64,000 bases of DNA from Azorhizobium caulinodans ORS 571 (GCF_000010525.1 NC_009937.1:1741501-1805500); one strand, 5' to 3'; positions 25,719 through 34,639 are shown, counted from the first letter of the stretch. Program-made: numbers and translations. The notes: a model not told the origin generated them from the letters alone.

Positions 25719-27389
25719 TCACGGCGCCACCACCACGGGCGAGAAGTCCACGAACCAGCTCTTGGGCTGCACGAGGCCGGAGACCTTCGGGCTCAGCGCC
25801 CGCGGGCCGACGTCGTGGGCCACGTAGAGGAAGGCCGCGTCGTCCACGGAGGCCGCGTGCAGTTCGGCCAGCGCCGCGTCGCGCGCCGCCGGGTCGAAGG
25901 TGGAGCGGGCCTTCTTCACCAGTTCGTCGAACTTGGGGTTGTTGATGAAGCCCCAGTTGTTCGAGGTGGGCGGCGCCATGCCGGACTGGAGGAAGCGCAC
26001 GAGGGCGAAGAAGGGGTCCATCGCCGCATAGGTGACGTTGATGGCGTTCGAGCCGTTGGCGCTCGGGTCCTTCGCGCCACGGCGCCAGTTGGTGAACAGC
26101 GTGTTCCACTCGATGACGTCGAGCTGCACGTCGAAATAGCACTCGGCCAGCGCCTGCTGGAGATATTCGTTCATGGGCAGCGGCAGCATCTGGCCGGAGC
26201 CGGAGGCCGACGTCTGGATCTTGACGGTGAGCTTCTTGCTGGGGCCGAAGCCGGCCTCCTGCATCAGCTTCTTGCCGGCTTCCGGATCATACTTGATCTG
26301 GAAGGTCGGATTGCCGCGCCACGGGTGGCCGGGCTCGACCGTGCCGGTGGCCGGCGCCATCAGGCCGCCGAGCAGGCCGTCGCGCATGCCCTCGCGGTCC
26401 ACGCACAGATTGGCCGCCTTGCGCACGCGGATGTCGTTCCACGGCGAGCCTTCCACGCGGGAGAATTGCCATGGCCACACGTGCGGCTGCTCGTTGGAGC
26501 GGATCATGAAGCCGCGCTGGCGCAACTGCGGCAGAGCGTCCGGCGCTGGAGCCTCGATCCAGTCCACCTGTCCGGCGAGGAGGGCCGCCGTGCGGGCATT
26601 GGCCTCCGGCATCGGCAGGAGCACCATCTTGTCGGTCTTGGGCACGCGGCCCTTGTCCCAATAGTCGGTGTTCTTCACCAGCTCGAGGCGCTCGCGCGGC
26701 ACGAACTTGGACATCTTCCACGGGCCGGTGCCGGAGGCATCCTTGGCGAAGGCGGCCCAGGCGGCCTGCGATTTCGCCTTGGCGTCGGCGCCCTCGGCCG
26801 CGTCAAAGAACTTCTTCCACTGGGTGGGGCTCGCCATGAAGAGATTGGTGATGTTGTAGGGCAGGAAGCTGTCCGGCTCCTTGGTCACCAGCTCAACGGT
26901 CAGGTCGTCGATCTTCTTCGCCGAGACGAGGGTCGGCATGCGCGAGGCGGTCACGCCCACCTGGCTGGCGTCGAACTGGGGGGCGCTCTGGTTGAGCACC
27001 TTGTCCACGTTCCACACCACGGCATCGGCATTGAAGGGCGAGCCGTCGTGGAACTTCACGTCGGGACGCAGCTTGAAGGTCCACTTGGTCTTGTCGGCGT
27101 CGTCCACCTTCCATTCGGTGGCGAGGCCCGGCACCAGAACCGAAGGCTTGGTGGCGGAGGACAGGTCCCAGTTCACCAGCGCGTCATACATGGTGAGGCC
27201 GGTGAAGCGGTTGCCCTCGAAGCCCTGGTCCGGCTGTCCGAGGGTGCGCGGGATGTCCGCCGCCGTCATGCCGATGCGCAGCGTGCTCTCGGCCAGCGCC
27301 GCGCCCGAGACGAGCGTGCAGCCGGTCAGAAGGGCGGCCGCGAGCGTGAGCGGCAGACGGTGGGCAGGCCTCTTTCGGATAGACAGCAT
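25719..27389 (-). CDS. ABC importer substrate-binding protein, family 5
   Basis: This is the periplasmic binding protein of the importer. The signal peptide covers about residues 1-33 (…G-A-A-L-A then E-S-T-L-R-I-G). The mature part has the SBP_bac_5 pattern: W-T-F-K-L-R-P-D-V-K-F-H-D-G-S-P-F-N-A-D-A-V-V-W-N, then A-N-A-R-T-A-A-L-L-A-G-Q-V-D-W and a C-terminal helical lobe. ATG 27389 is preferred over the TTG two codons upstream. The gene leads the operon but is set apart from the permeases by repeat DNA. It has none of the residues that would fix the ligand. Confidence 0.9.
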   Translation of the reverse strand: MLSIRKRPAHRLPLTLAAALLTGCTLVSGAALAESTLRIGMTAADIPRTLGQPDQGFEGNRFTGLTMYDALVNWDLSSATKPSVLVPGLATEWKVDDADKTKWTFKLRPDVKFHDGSPFNADAVVWNVDKVLNQSAPQFDASQVGVTASRMPTLVSAKKIDDLTVELVTKEPDSFLPYNITNLFMASPTQWKKFFDAAEGADAKAKSQAAWAAFAKDASGTGPWKMSKFVPRERLELVKNTDYWDKGRVPKTDKMVLLPMPEANARTAALLAGQVDWIEAPAPDALPQLRQRGFMIRSNEQPHVWPWQFSRVEGSPWNDIRVRKAANLCVDREGMRDGLLGGLMAPATGTVEPGHPWRGNPTFQIKYDPEAGKKLMQEAGFGPSKKLTVKIQTSASGSGQMLPLPMNEYLQQALAECYFDVQLDVIEWNTLFTNWRRGAKDPSANGSNAINVTYAAMDPFFALVRFLQSGMAPPTSNNWGFINNPKFDELVKKARSTFDPAARDAALAELHAASVDDAAFLYVAHDVGPRALSPKVSGLVQPKSWFVDFSPVVVAP

Positions 27390-27818
27390 GGGCAAGCTTC
27401 CCCTGTGGTTCGACAGGTTCTAAGCAACGGCTGTGCCAAGGTTGCGGACGTTGCGTAAGGTTGGGCGCAAACGGAGAAAAAGCAGACGATCTGTCGATAA
27501 ATTGAGGAAATGCCCATGTTTTGGGCATTCGGATTGAGGCAGTCGCCCGTGGCGGCGGCAAAGGGAGGTCAGGACGCCTGGGGCTGGTGCTCCCGGAGGG
27601 GCTGCAACGGTCGTTGATGCGTACTTCTGCCGCGCCGGCCATCCGGGTGGCAGACGAGATGCGGCCACTCCTTAGGCACACGGGCGACCGGTCAAGACGC
27701 CGCCTTGCCGGACCGTGGCCTTCCGCTATCCTGCATATGGGCCGCAGCGGCCCGAGAGAAGAGGCCGGCAGGTGCTTCGACCGGTCCGCGGCGGCAGCCG
27801 CAGTCAGTGAGGATACCC
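27390..27818. promoter_or_regulatory. Divergent regulatory region with a perfect palindrome
   Basis: This gene-free stretch separates the importer operon from the small plus-strand gene. It contains the inverted repeat AATGCCCA-TGTTT-TGGGCATT (27509-27529), with perfect 8-bp arms, 120 bp upstream of the binding-protein start. The place and symmetry suit a repressor or activator site for the operon. The regulator is not in the immediate neighbourhood. Confidence 0.5.
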
Positions 27819-28046
27819 ATGGGCGGAACCGCAAAGACGATGCGCCAGCCGGAAGGCCAGTTCATCGAGGCACTCGGCGTCATCGAGACGGTCGAGAGTG
27901 ACAATATCGTGCGGTGGGATGGGAAGATGCTCTATGTGGAGCAGGACATCTACCACAACGGACAGCTCGTCCATTCCAAGTACCGCCGCCGCGTGACCCG
28001 TGATGTGGCCGTGGCCCTGCTCGACATCCTGCGCGAGAACCACTGA
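27819..28046 (+). CDS. Small conserved-looking hypothetical protein
   Basis: The 75-residue soluble protein starts at ATG 27819, with GAGG of GTGAGGA just upstream. It reads as a small beta-rich domain (V-I-E-T-V-E-S-D-N-I-V-R-W-D-G-K-M-L-Y-V-E-Q-D-I) followed by a basic patch K-Y-R-R-R-V-T-R-D and a C-terminal helix V-A-V-A-L-L-D-I-L. I do not recognise the family. The base composition and clean ribosome site support a real gene; ATG 27840 is a second possible start. Confidence 0.65.
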   Translation: MGGTAKTMRQPEGQFIEALGVIETVESDNIVRWDGKMLYVEQDIYHNGQLVHSKYRRRVTRDVAVALLDILRENH

Positions 28047-28154
28047 GGTCCGGGCATGACGTGACGCGCGCCCGGCGGCGCGCGTATCATCCGCGACGGG
28101 ATCGAAGGAACGCCGGGCCGCCTCGCGCGGCGGTCCGGTCCATGGGCGGATGGA

Positions 28155-29744
28155 ATGGCGGGCAAGCTGAAGGTGGGCGTCGTCCTCGAGCCGGGGGATG
28201 TACCCGAGTGGATCCACCGTCTCCTGGATGACATTTCCGGTGGCGACGTCGCGGAGATCGCGACGATCGCCCGGGACACGGTGCCCGCTCCGGCGGTTCT
28301 GCCGGCCCTGGCGGCAGCGGTGCGGGCGGATGCGGCGCGGACCGCCGGCGCACCCGATCCCCTCATGCGCCGCCCCCTCTCCTTGCCGGAGCACACCCCG
28401 CGCGGGCCCGAACCGCAACTCGACCTCGTGCTCGACTTCGGCGGAGGCGCCGGCGCAGCGCAGCCCTCCCGGCTCGGCACCTTCCATCTCGCCTTCGACG
28501 GCGAGCGTCTGCTGGCCGAATGTGCCGCCCTGTTCCGCGCGGTGGCCGACGGCGCGCTGAGCTGCGATCTTGCATTGATCCTGACGCCGGCCGGGGGAGG
28601 CGCACCGCTCGTGGTCGCGCGCTCCACGTCCCATGTGAATGACCGCTCGTTCTGGCGCACCCGCGCGCCCGTGGCCTGGAAGGCGCGGGCGCTGGTGCGG
28701 CGGGCGCTGGATCGGCTTGCCCGCATCGGCGGCGAAGCCTTCTGCGCCGAGGCGCGCGCCACCATTGACCAGACCCTGCCGCCGCTACCGGGGCCGGTTT
28801 CAGCAGCTGAGTTCACCCGCTTCCGTCTGCGCCACTTCTTCCGCCGCTGCCTCGTGCCCTACGTGCTGGTGCGGGACCAGTGGCGCATTGGCCTCCGCCG
28901 CCGCACGGACAAGGACCCGCCCTGGGGCAGCCGCGCCTGGGCGCAGGGCTTCCGCTTCATCGAGGCGCCGCCCGGCCGCTTCTATGCCGATCCGTTCCTG
29001 TTCGAAAGGGACGGTCGCACCTTCCTCTTCTACGAGGATTGGGAGTGGGCGGAGGGCAAGGCCATCATCTCCGTGTCCGAGGTTTCGGCGGCCGGCGAGA
29101 TCGGCCCGGCGCGGCCGGCGCTCGCCACCAGCTATCACCTCTCCAATCCCTTGGTGTTCGCCGCCGAGGGCGAGATCTACATGATCCCTGAGACGCTCGC
29201 CCGCCGGCGGGTGGAGGTCTATCGCGCGGTGGATTTCCCCACCCGCTGGGAACTGCACTGCCTGCCGCTGACGGACATCGACATCGTTGATCCCTGCGTG
29301 GTGCGCGAGCCGGACGGCTGGCTGATGTTCGCGGCCGTGCTGGATTATGGCGGCTCCGGCTGGGACGAGCTCCATGTCTTCCGGGCCACGGCGCTGTGCG
29401 GGCCATGGACGCGCGTGGGCGACAATCCGGTCCTCTCCGACGTACGCCGGGCCCGGCCCGGCGGTCGCATGTGGTGGCAGGACGGGAAGCTGCGGCGGCT
29501 GGCGCAGAATTGCGCGGGCGGTTATGGCGCGGGTCTCGGGTTGTATGAGGTCGAGCGGCTGGATGCGGGCGGCTATCGCCAGCGCACGGTGGCCGAGGTC
29601 AATGCGTTCGATTTCCGCATGAATGGTGTTCATGCCTATGACGCCACCGGCCGCTTCGAGGTGGTGGACGGCCGGCATTATCAGGCGGTGCTGGGCGGCC
29701 GTGCCTTTTACTGGCCGTTCCCGCGCTGGTTCGGAAAGCACTGA
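28155..29744 (+). CDS. Two-domain protein: formyltransferase-like N-terminus plus GINT1-N-like beta-propeller
   Basis: The 529-residue protein has an N-terminal ~200-residue part resembling a formyltransferase-type domain (K-L-K-V-G-V-V-L-E-P then L-D-L-V-L-D-F-G) and a C-terminal ~270-residue propeller. The propeller opens with the furanosidase-like pattern G-R-F-Y-A-D-P-F-L-F-E-R-D-G-R-T-F-L-F-Y-E-D, as in the N-terminal domain of plant GINT1 glycosyltransferases and GH43/GH62-like folds. No glycosyltransferase domain is present. It is followed 3 bp later by a GNAT gene, and a GT2 gene is nearby, so it likely works on surface glycans. The exact reaction is unknown. Confidence 0.65.
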   Translation: MAGKLKVGVVLEPGDVPEWIHRLLDDISGGDVAEIATIARDTVPAPAVLPALAAAVRADAARTAGAPDPLMRRPLSLPEHTPRGPEPQLDLVLDFGGGAGAAQPSRLGTFHLAFDGERLLAECAALFRAVADGALSCDLALILTPAGGGAPLVVARSTSHVNDRSFWRTRAPVAWKARALVRRALDRLARIGGEAFCAEARATIDQTLPPLPGPVSAAEFTRFRLRHFFRRCLVPYVLVRDQWRIGLRRRTDKDPPWGSRAWAQGFRFIEAPPGRFYADPFLFERDGRTFLFYEDWEWAEGKAIISVSEVSAAGEIGPARPALATSYHLSNPLVFAAEGEIYMIPETLARRRVEVYRAVDFPTRWELHCLPLTDIDIVDPCVVREPDGWLMFAAVLDYGGSGWDELHVFRATALCGPWTRVGDNPVLSDVRRARPGGRMWWQDGKLRRLAQNCAGGYGAGLGLYEVERLDAGGYRQRTVAEVNAFDFRMNGVHAYDATGRFEVVDGRHYQAVLGGRAFYWPFPRWFGKH

Positions 29745-29747
29745 CCC

Positions 29748-30806
29748 ATGCCGGCCCCCGAGAGCCCCACACCTCAGCCCGCCACTCCCCAGCCGTCCGC
29801 GCCCGCGTGGCAGCCGGTCCTCGCCGAACACCGGCACATTCCCGGCATCCTTGCGCTCTACCAAACCGTCTGGGGCCGGCCGATCGCCGAGGACGAACTG
29901 CGCTGGAAGCTGTTCGATGGGCCCTATGGCCCGCTGGCGTCGGTGGCCATGATCGAGGAGCGCTGCGTCGGCCTTTATGCGGTCATCCCGACCCCGCTCC
30001 TGCTGGACGGCGCTCCCGTGATGGGCGCCCAGTCCGTGGACACCATGACCCATCCGGAGTTCCGGCGGCAGAACATGTCCGTGACACTCGCCCGCCATTG
30101 CTATGCGGAGGCGACGCGGCGCGGCTACGCCCTCGTCTATGGCGTGCCGAACGAGAATTCGTATCCCATGTTCATGTCGAAGCTCGGCTGGCGGCATCTC
30201 GACACGATGACGCGGCTCGCCCGCCCGCTGGCGGCGCCGCTTGCCGTGCCGGGGCTGCTGGCGCCGCTCGCCGATGCGGTCATTGCCGCGCAGGTGCGCC
30301 TCTCCCGTGCGGCCGCTCCGGCCCATCTCGACCGTGTGGGGCGGGGAACGCACTTTGTGCCGCCGCCTCCCGTCGGCGGCGCCGCCCGCTGCCGCGTGCA
30401 CCACACGCCGGAATGGCTCGCCTGGCGTTACGGTGCCGAGCCGGGCGCGTCCCATGAGCGGCTTGTGCTTGGCCCACAGACGGCCCCGGAAGCGCTCGCC
30501 GTCTTCGACATGGCGCTGGACGATAACGATCCCGCCGGCCGGCCGCTGCTGCGCATCAGCCTGCTGCTCGGCGCGCCCGAAGCGCGGGCGCGGGCTGCCC
30601 GCGCGCTTCTGCGCCTTGGGCTCGAGCGCGGGGCGCGGTCCGCCATCTTCGTCTCGTCCGATCCCGAGACCCACGCGCTACTCCGCCCGCTGGGCTTTCG
30701 GCCGCGCGAGGGGATGCCGCTGGCGTTCGGCGCGCTGGCGCGTCCGATGGAGCGTCTGCCGGACCGGGCAGGCGAGATGGCGTTCGAGGGCGGCGACCGG
30801 GACTGA
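29748..30806 (+). CDS. GNAT family acetyltransferase
   Basis: The 352-residue protein has the GNAT core in its first ~170 residues: Q-S-V-D-T-M-T-H-P-E-F-R-R-Q-N-M-S-V-T-L-A (acetyl-CoA binding loop) and the diagnostic V-Y-G-V-P-N-E-N-S-Y-P-M-F-M-S-K-L-G-W. The C-terminal half is a second, weaker GNAT-like or sugar-binding part. It follows the propeller gene with 3 bp between them, so the two are probably one operon and modify the same glycan. Substrate unknown. Confidence 0.83.
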   Translation: MPAPESPTPQPATPQPSAPAWQPVLAEHRHIPGILALYQTVWGRPIAEDELRWKLFDGPYGPLASVAMIEERCVGLYAVIPTPLLLDGAPVMGAQSVDTMTHPEFRRQNMSVTLARHCYAEATRRGYALVYGVPNENSYPMFMSKLGWRHLDTMTRLARPLAAPLAVPGLLAPLADAVIAAQVRLSRAAAPAHLDRVGRGTHFVPPPPVGGAARCRVHHTPEWLAWRYGAEPGASHERLVLGPQTAPEALAVFDMALDDNDPAGRPLLRISLLLGAPEARARAARALLRLGLERGARSAIFVSSDPETHALLRPLGFRPREGMPLAFGALARPMERLPDRAGEMAFEGGDRD

Positions 30807-30846
30807 GGGATGAGGCGCGCAGCCACGAAGGATGCGCGCCCGGTGC

Positions 30847-31956
30847 TCAGCAGAAATGCGCGCCGCGGGTTTCCACATAGACCGCATAGAGCGACTGGCT
30901 CGCCGCCATGAAGAGGCGGTTGCGCTTGGCGCCGCCGAAGCAGACGTTGGCGCAGATTTCAGGCAGGCGGATCAGGCCGATGCGTGCGCCGTCGGGGGCG
31001 AAGACATGCACCCCGTCATACCCCTCGCCGACCCACCCGACACCGGCCCACACATTGCCGTCCACATCCACCCGCAGGCCGTCGGCGAAGCCAGACTTTC
31101 CGTCCATGGTGGTGTCCGCGAAGGTGCCGGGATTGCTCAGCTTTCCGCCATCGAGGTCATACTGCCAGATGATGTTCTTGGCGTTGGGATAGTGGGTGAT
31201 GCCGGTGTCGCAGACATAGAGCTTCTTGTAGTCGGCGCTGAAGGCGAGGCCGTTGGGCTTCAGCGGTTCGTCCGCCACCTTCGTCACCTGCCCCGTCTGC
31301 GCGTCGATGCGATAGACGGCTTCCTTCTGAAACGGCTGGACGGAGCCGGTGTTCGCCCGCTGTCCCTCATAAAGGCTGTTGGCGCCATAGCCGGGGTCCG
31401 TGAACCAGATGGACTTGTCCACGGGATGGACCACGGCGTCGTTCGGTCCGTTGAGTTGCTTGTCATTCGCCCGCTCCGCCAGGACGGTGGCGGTGCCGTC
31501 ATGCTCGTAGCGCACCACCCGCGTGCGCTCGCAGGTGATCTGCCGGCCTTCCGTGTCGAAGGTATTGCCGTTGCTTTCGTTGGAGGGCTGGCGAAAGCGG
31601 TCCGAGACCCGGTTCACATCGTCGAGGTAGCGCAGTTGCCGGTTGTTCGGAATGTCGCTCCAGACGAGATAGCGGCCCTGTGCATTCCAGGCCGGCCCCT
31701 CCGCCCAGAGACAGCCGGTGAACACCCTCTGGATGGCGGTGTTTCCGACCTTCGCCTTGAAGCGCTTCTCGTCGATGATGACGATGTCCGGATCTGGATA
31801 GCGCTGGGGCGGGGCATTGGGTCCGAAGTCGCGGCCGAGCGCGCTTCCGCCGAGCGCGACCGTCGCGGCAAGCCCACCTGCGGTACGCAGGAGATGGCGA
31901 CGGTCCATGGACGCTTGAGACGGGCGGTCTACCGGTGAAAGATCGGGATGAGGCAT
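30847..31956 (-). CDS. SMP-30/gluconolactonase-like protein with Tat signal
   Basis: The 369-residue protein carries a twin-arginine signal (M-D-R-R-H-L-L-R-T-A-G-G-L-A-A-T-V-A-L) at about 17-41, so it is exported folded. The body is the SMP-30 six-bladed propeller: W-A-E-G-P-A-W near the start, N-G-P-N-D-A-V-V (metal Asn), K-P-N-G-L-A-F-S and F-A-D-G-L-R-V-D (metal Asp). These enzymes hydrolyse sugar lactones or similar compounds with Ca or Zn. ATG 31956 has AAGGGA upstream; an in-frame ATG at 31908 also precedes the Tat motif. Confidence 0.88.
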   Translation of the reverse strand: MPHPDLSPVDRPSQASMDRRHLLRTAGGLAATVALGGSALGRDFGPNAPPQRYPDPDIVIIDEKRFKAKVGNTAIQRVFTGCLWAEGPAWNAQGRYLVWSDIPNNRQLRYLDDVNRVSDRFRQPSNESNGNTFDTEGRQITCERTRVVRYEHDGTATVLAERANDKQLNGPNDAVVHPVDKSIWFTDPGYGANSLYEGQRANTGSVQPFQKEAVYRIDAQTGQVTKVADEPLKPNGLAFSADYKKLYVCDTGITHYPNAKNIIWQYDLDGGKLSNPGTFADTTMDGKSGFADGLRVDVDGNVWAGVGWVGEGYDGVHVFAPDGARIGLIRLPEICANVCFGGAKRNRLFMAASQSLYAVYVETRGAHFC

Positions 31957-32113
31957 GGCGTTTCCCTTGCTGGCACATATGGCCGGCACGCCGCCCCATG
32001 ACGGACAGCGGCGCGCAACCCTCTGCGGGGTCAGGGAAAAGCTGTGGCTCGTCTATGGCATCAAGATGTCGCGATGTTGAACGTGTCGTTCATCTTCGAG
32101 AATGTTCTATTTT

Positions 32114-32154
32114 TCTGACGAAGCGGAGGTATTTTAATGGGTTTATTCGTCAGA
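32114..32154. repeat. Perfect 9-bp inverted repeat in an AT-rich gap
   Basis: TCTGACGAA (32114-32122) and TTCGTCAGA (32146-32154) are perfect inverted copies, flanked by TTTT on both outer sides as read on the plus strand. The gap 31957-32186 holds no gene. The orientation of the T runs does not fit termination of the minus-strand GT2 gene, so an operator or remnant is as likely. Confidence 0.4.
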
Positions 32155-32186
32155 TTTTCTCGCGGTTGCAATATTGCGTCGCGGCA

Positions 32187-33131
32187 TTATTTCAGTCTGA
32201 GCACGCGGGCCAGATCATAGGCGGCATCGCGGGCGGCATTGGCGTTCGGTGCCATCAGGAAGGCCGCCGTCTGCTGGCAGAAGGCCCGGACGCGCTGGTC
32301 CCGTTCGCGCGAGAGCATGGCGTCCGAGGTCAGCAGGCGCGCCTGCGCGATGCGTCGGTAGGGCTGGGGAATGCGGCTCGGGTCCGGCACGCGCTCGCGG
32401 AAGATCTGGCGTACCGAGCGCACCAGTTCCGCCGTGTCCTTGGAGGCGGAGCCGGGGCGCTTGAGATAGCGCGTTGAACACACCGTATCGCACCAGACAT
32501 TGCCCGTGGCGGCGAGCTTCAGCCACAGGTCCCAGTCCTCGCCGATCCGGTAGCGCGTGTCGAAGCCCCCCACCGCCTCCAGCGCGCTCTTGCGGGCGAT
32601 CACGGTGGAGGTGCCGCAGACGGTTTCGGCGAGGATCATGGCGAAGGCATCGGGCCCGAGGTCCAGAAGCCCCGTCCGTCCGCCGATCCATTCCCGGAAG
32701 AAGGGCCAATAGGTGAACTGCCTGCCCAGCTCCTCGCCCTCGGGCGTCACCGAGACCACGTCCGCAAAGGCAAGGACGACGGAGGGATCGCGCTCCATCA
32801 GGTCCATGCGCGCGGCCACCACGCCGGGCATGTATTGGTCGTCCGCATCGAGAAACCCGATGATCGGCGCCCGCGCCGCCGCAATGCCGGCATTGCGCGC
32901 GGCCGACACACCGGCGGGTTCATGCACCAGAACCGTGAGCCAGGGATCCTTTTCCGCTTCCGCGCGCAGGAAGGCGTCGCTGCCGTCCGTCGAGCCGTCA
33001 TCCACCACCACGATCTCGATTGGGCCGAAAGGCGCGGGGGCTCCGGCCTGGGCGCGGATGCTGGCGAGAGCGGCCGGCAGGTAGGGGAGGCAGTTCCGGG
33101 TGGGAATAACCACGCTGAGGCGGGGCGTCAT
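32187..33131 (-). CDS. Family 2 glycosyltransferase
   Basis: The 314-residue protein has the GT-A fold of GT2 enzymes: L-S-V-V-I-P-T-R-N at the N-terminus, V-V-V-D-D-G-S-T-D-G-S near 41-51, A-R-N-A-G-I-A-A-A-R, and the metal-binding F-L-D-A-D-D-Q near 93-99. The acceptor-site acidic motif is G-E-D-W-D-L-W. It lacks membrane helices, so it is a cytoplasmic transferase of the wcaA/EpsJ type acting on a lipid-linked or polysaccharide acceptor. Donor and acceptor are unknown. Confidence 0.88.
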   Translation of the reverse strand: MTPRLSVVIPTRNCLPYLPAALASIRAQAGAPAPFGPIEIVVVDDGSTDGSDAFLRAEAEKDPWLTVLVHEPAGVSAARNAGIAAARAPIIGFLDADDQYMPGVVAARMDLMERDPSVVLAFADVVSVTPEGEELGRQFTYWPFFREWIGGRTGLLDLGPDAFAMILAETVCGTSTVIARKSALEAVGGFDTRYRIGEDWDLWLKLAATGNVWCDTVCSTRYLKRPGSASKDTAELVRSVRQIFRERVPDPSRIPQPYRRIAQARLLTSDAMLSRERDQRVRAFCQQTAAFLMAPNANAARDAAYDLARVLRLK

Positions 33132-33210
33132 GCGGGCAGGGGACCGAGTGGCGGTAGGATCGCAGGAGCAAGCTTAGAGCGCGGGGGCGGGCAGGGAAAG
33201 GCCACCCCTA

Positions 33211-34158
33211 TCAGCTCTTTGGCGTCATCCGGGCCAGCGCTTCGCGCCCCGCATCGCCGAACAGCAGGAAGATCGCGCAGAAGAAGTCGGTCAGGGCCGA
33301 GCGGACCGGGGCCTGCAACTCCACCGTGGCACCGTCGCCGTCGGAAACCCGCCGCAGCAGGCCCTCGGCTTCGGCATCGCGCAGCATCTTCAGCACGTGG
33401 GCGCGCGAGACATGGAAGCGCCGGCCGAGCGCAGCCACCGGGATCTTCAGCGGTCCGGACGGCGGGAAGGGTGAGCCTTCGGGTGCCGAAAGCGTCAGCG
33501 CCAGCAGCATGACGAAGCCGCAGTCGCGCGCCGCGAAGAGTTCGAGCGGCGGGGTGAAGTCCAGCACCCGCCATCCCGCGCGGAACCGCCGCATCAGCGC
33601 TTCCGAAAGGCCGGCGCGAAACTCGGGCTCTTCGATGCGGGCCAAAGCCTGCACGCCGATCTCGTCCACCAGCGCGATCGATCCGAACACGTCGCTCCAG
33701 CGGGCCGTGTAGTCGTCGAGCAGTGCCTGCGTGGGGGACAGGGGGCGCTGGCGCCGGTCCGCATCGGAGGGAAGGTCCGGCGTCGGTTCGATGTAGCCGG
33801 CCCAGCGCATGAGCAGCAGCATGGCCTTCGCCCGGCCGCGGCTGCACATGCCGGTCTCCTGGCACAGGCCGATGATGCGCCCGGCGGTGAGCCGCGTTCC
33901 CGATGCGTCCGGATTGGTGTGCAGATACAGGACCATGATGGCGAAGATCGCGCGGGCCCGGTCATTCAGCACCCGGTTCGCGATCCGGTTGCCCTCGTAG
34001 CGGCGCACCAGGCTCGATGCCATCTGACGGGAGACCTGGCCGATCTCCGGGTGGAGACGAAGTGCGGCAATCCTCTTCCGGACCACGTCACGCTCCGGAT
34101 CGTCCGACCGCAGGCTGGTCACCGAGGCGGCGTTCTTGTGTCGATGCACGGTGGACAT
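33211..34158 (-). CDS. Winged-helix-like DNA-binding protein, unassigned
   Basis: The 315-residue soluble protein is rich in Arg and Ala. Residues about 245-278 (I-P-V-A-A-L-G-R-R-F-H-V-S-R-A-H-V-L-K-M-L) form a strong helix-turn-helix, followed by A-E-G-L-L-R-R-V as a wing. A second possible helix-turn-helix covers T-A-G-R-I-I-G-L-C-Q-E-T-G near 91-103. I cannot place it in a named family. It is monocistronic, upstream of nothing obvious and divergent from the secreted-protein gene at 34307, which it could control. Confidence 0.6.
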   Translation of the reverse strand: MSTVHRHKNAASVTSLRSDDPERDVVRKRIAALRLHPEIGQVSRQMASSLVRRYEGNRIANRVLNDRARAIFAIMVLYLHTNPDASGTRLTAGRIIGLCQETGMCSRGRAKAMLLLMRWAGYIEPTPDLPSDADRRQRPLSPTQALLDDYTARWSDVFGSIALVDEIGVQALARIEEPEFRAGLSEALMRRFRAGWRVLDFTPPLELFAARDCGFVMLLALTLSAPEGSPFPPSGPLKIPVAALGRRFHVSRAHVLKMLRDAEAEGLLRRVSDGDGATVELQAPVRSALTDFFCAIFLLFGDAGREALARMTPKS

Positions 34159-34306
34159 GCCTCGTTATCCCTGCATCCCGACCTTTGCCACCAGAACGCT
34201 CCGACCGCCCCGCGCAGGGCTTCCGGACATGGCCAGAAATCGCCATTGCCGCTCCTGCGGCCCCATTCTACCCCTCTCCGCACGGCATTAGCCAGCGAGA
34301 GAGATC

Positions 34307-34639
34307 ATGGGGCGCAGCCACTTTAAGTCATTCCTGAGCCTTGCGGCTGCTGGGGTGTGTTTCAGCCTCGCCTCAACCATCCCGACGGCAAGCTGGGCTG
34401 TGGTTTATTGCAAGACTGCAGGGGTTCCGCAAGGCTGCGTGCAGCGTCCCACACGGGTCGTATACTGCACGCGCCCGGGATATCCCGCAGGATGTGTCGC
34501 CAAGGGAAATGGCACCGGTGTGGGCGTGATGCCCGGCGCGGGCGCGGGGGCGGCGGGTGTCGGTCTGGCACCGGGGCCCGGCCTCGCCGGCGACGGCGTC
34601 AACACCGGCGGCCCAGTGAACCGCGCGGGGGTGCGCTAG
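34307..34639 (+). CDS. Secreted small protein with duplicated VVYC…GCV motif
   Basis: The 110-residue protein has a signal peptide (about 1-31, ending A-S-W-A). The mature part holds two copies of a ~18-residue unit: V-V-Y-C-K-T-A-G-V-P-Q-G-C-V and V-V-Y-C-T-R-P-G-Y-P-A-G-C-V, each with two cysteines likely to form a disulfide. A Gly/Ala/Pro-rich tail with G-G-P-V-N-R-A-G follows. Similar short proteins are common in Hyphomicrobiales and are uncharacterised; they are probably envelope-associated. Confidence 0.72.
   Translation: MGRSHFKSFLSLAAAGVCFSLASTIPTASWAVVYCKTAGVPQGCVQRPTRVVYCTRPGYPAGCVAKGNGTGVGVMPGAGAGAAGVGLAPGPGLAGDGVNTGGPVNRAGVR

Noticed and set aside
25299-27458. 719-codon plus-strand frame through the binding-protein gene
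   Set aside because: It is the antisense shadow of a well-supported periplasmic binding protein and runs through the repeat region.
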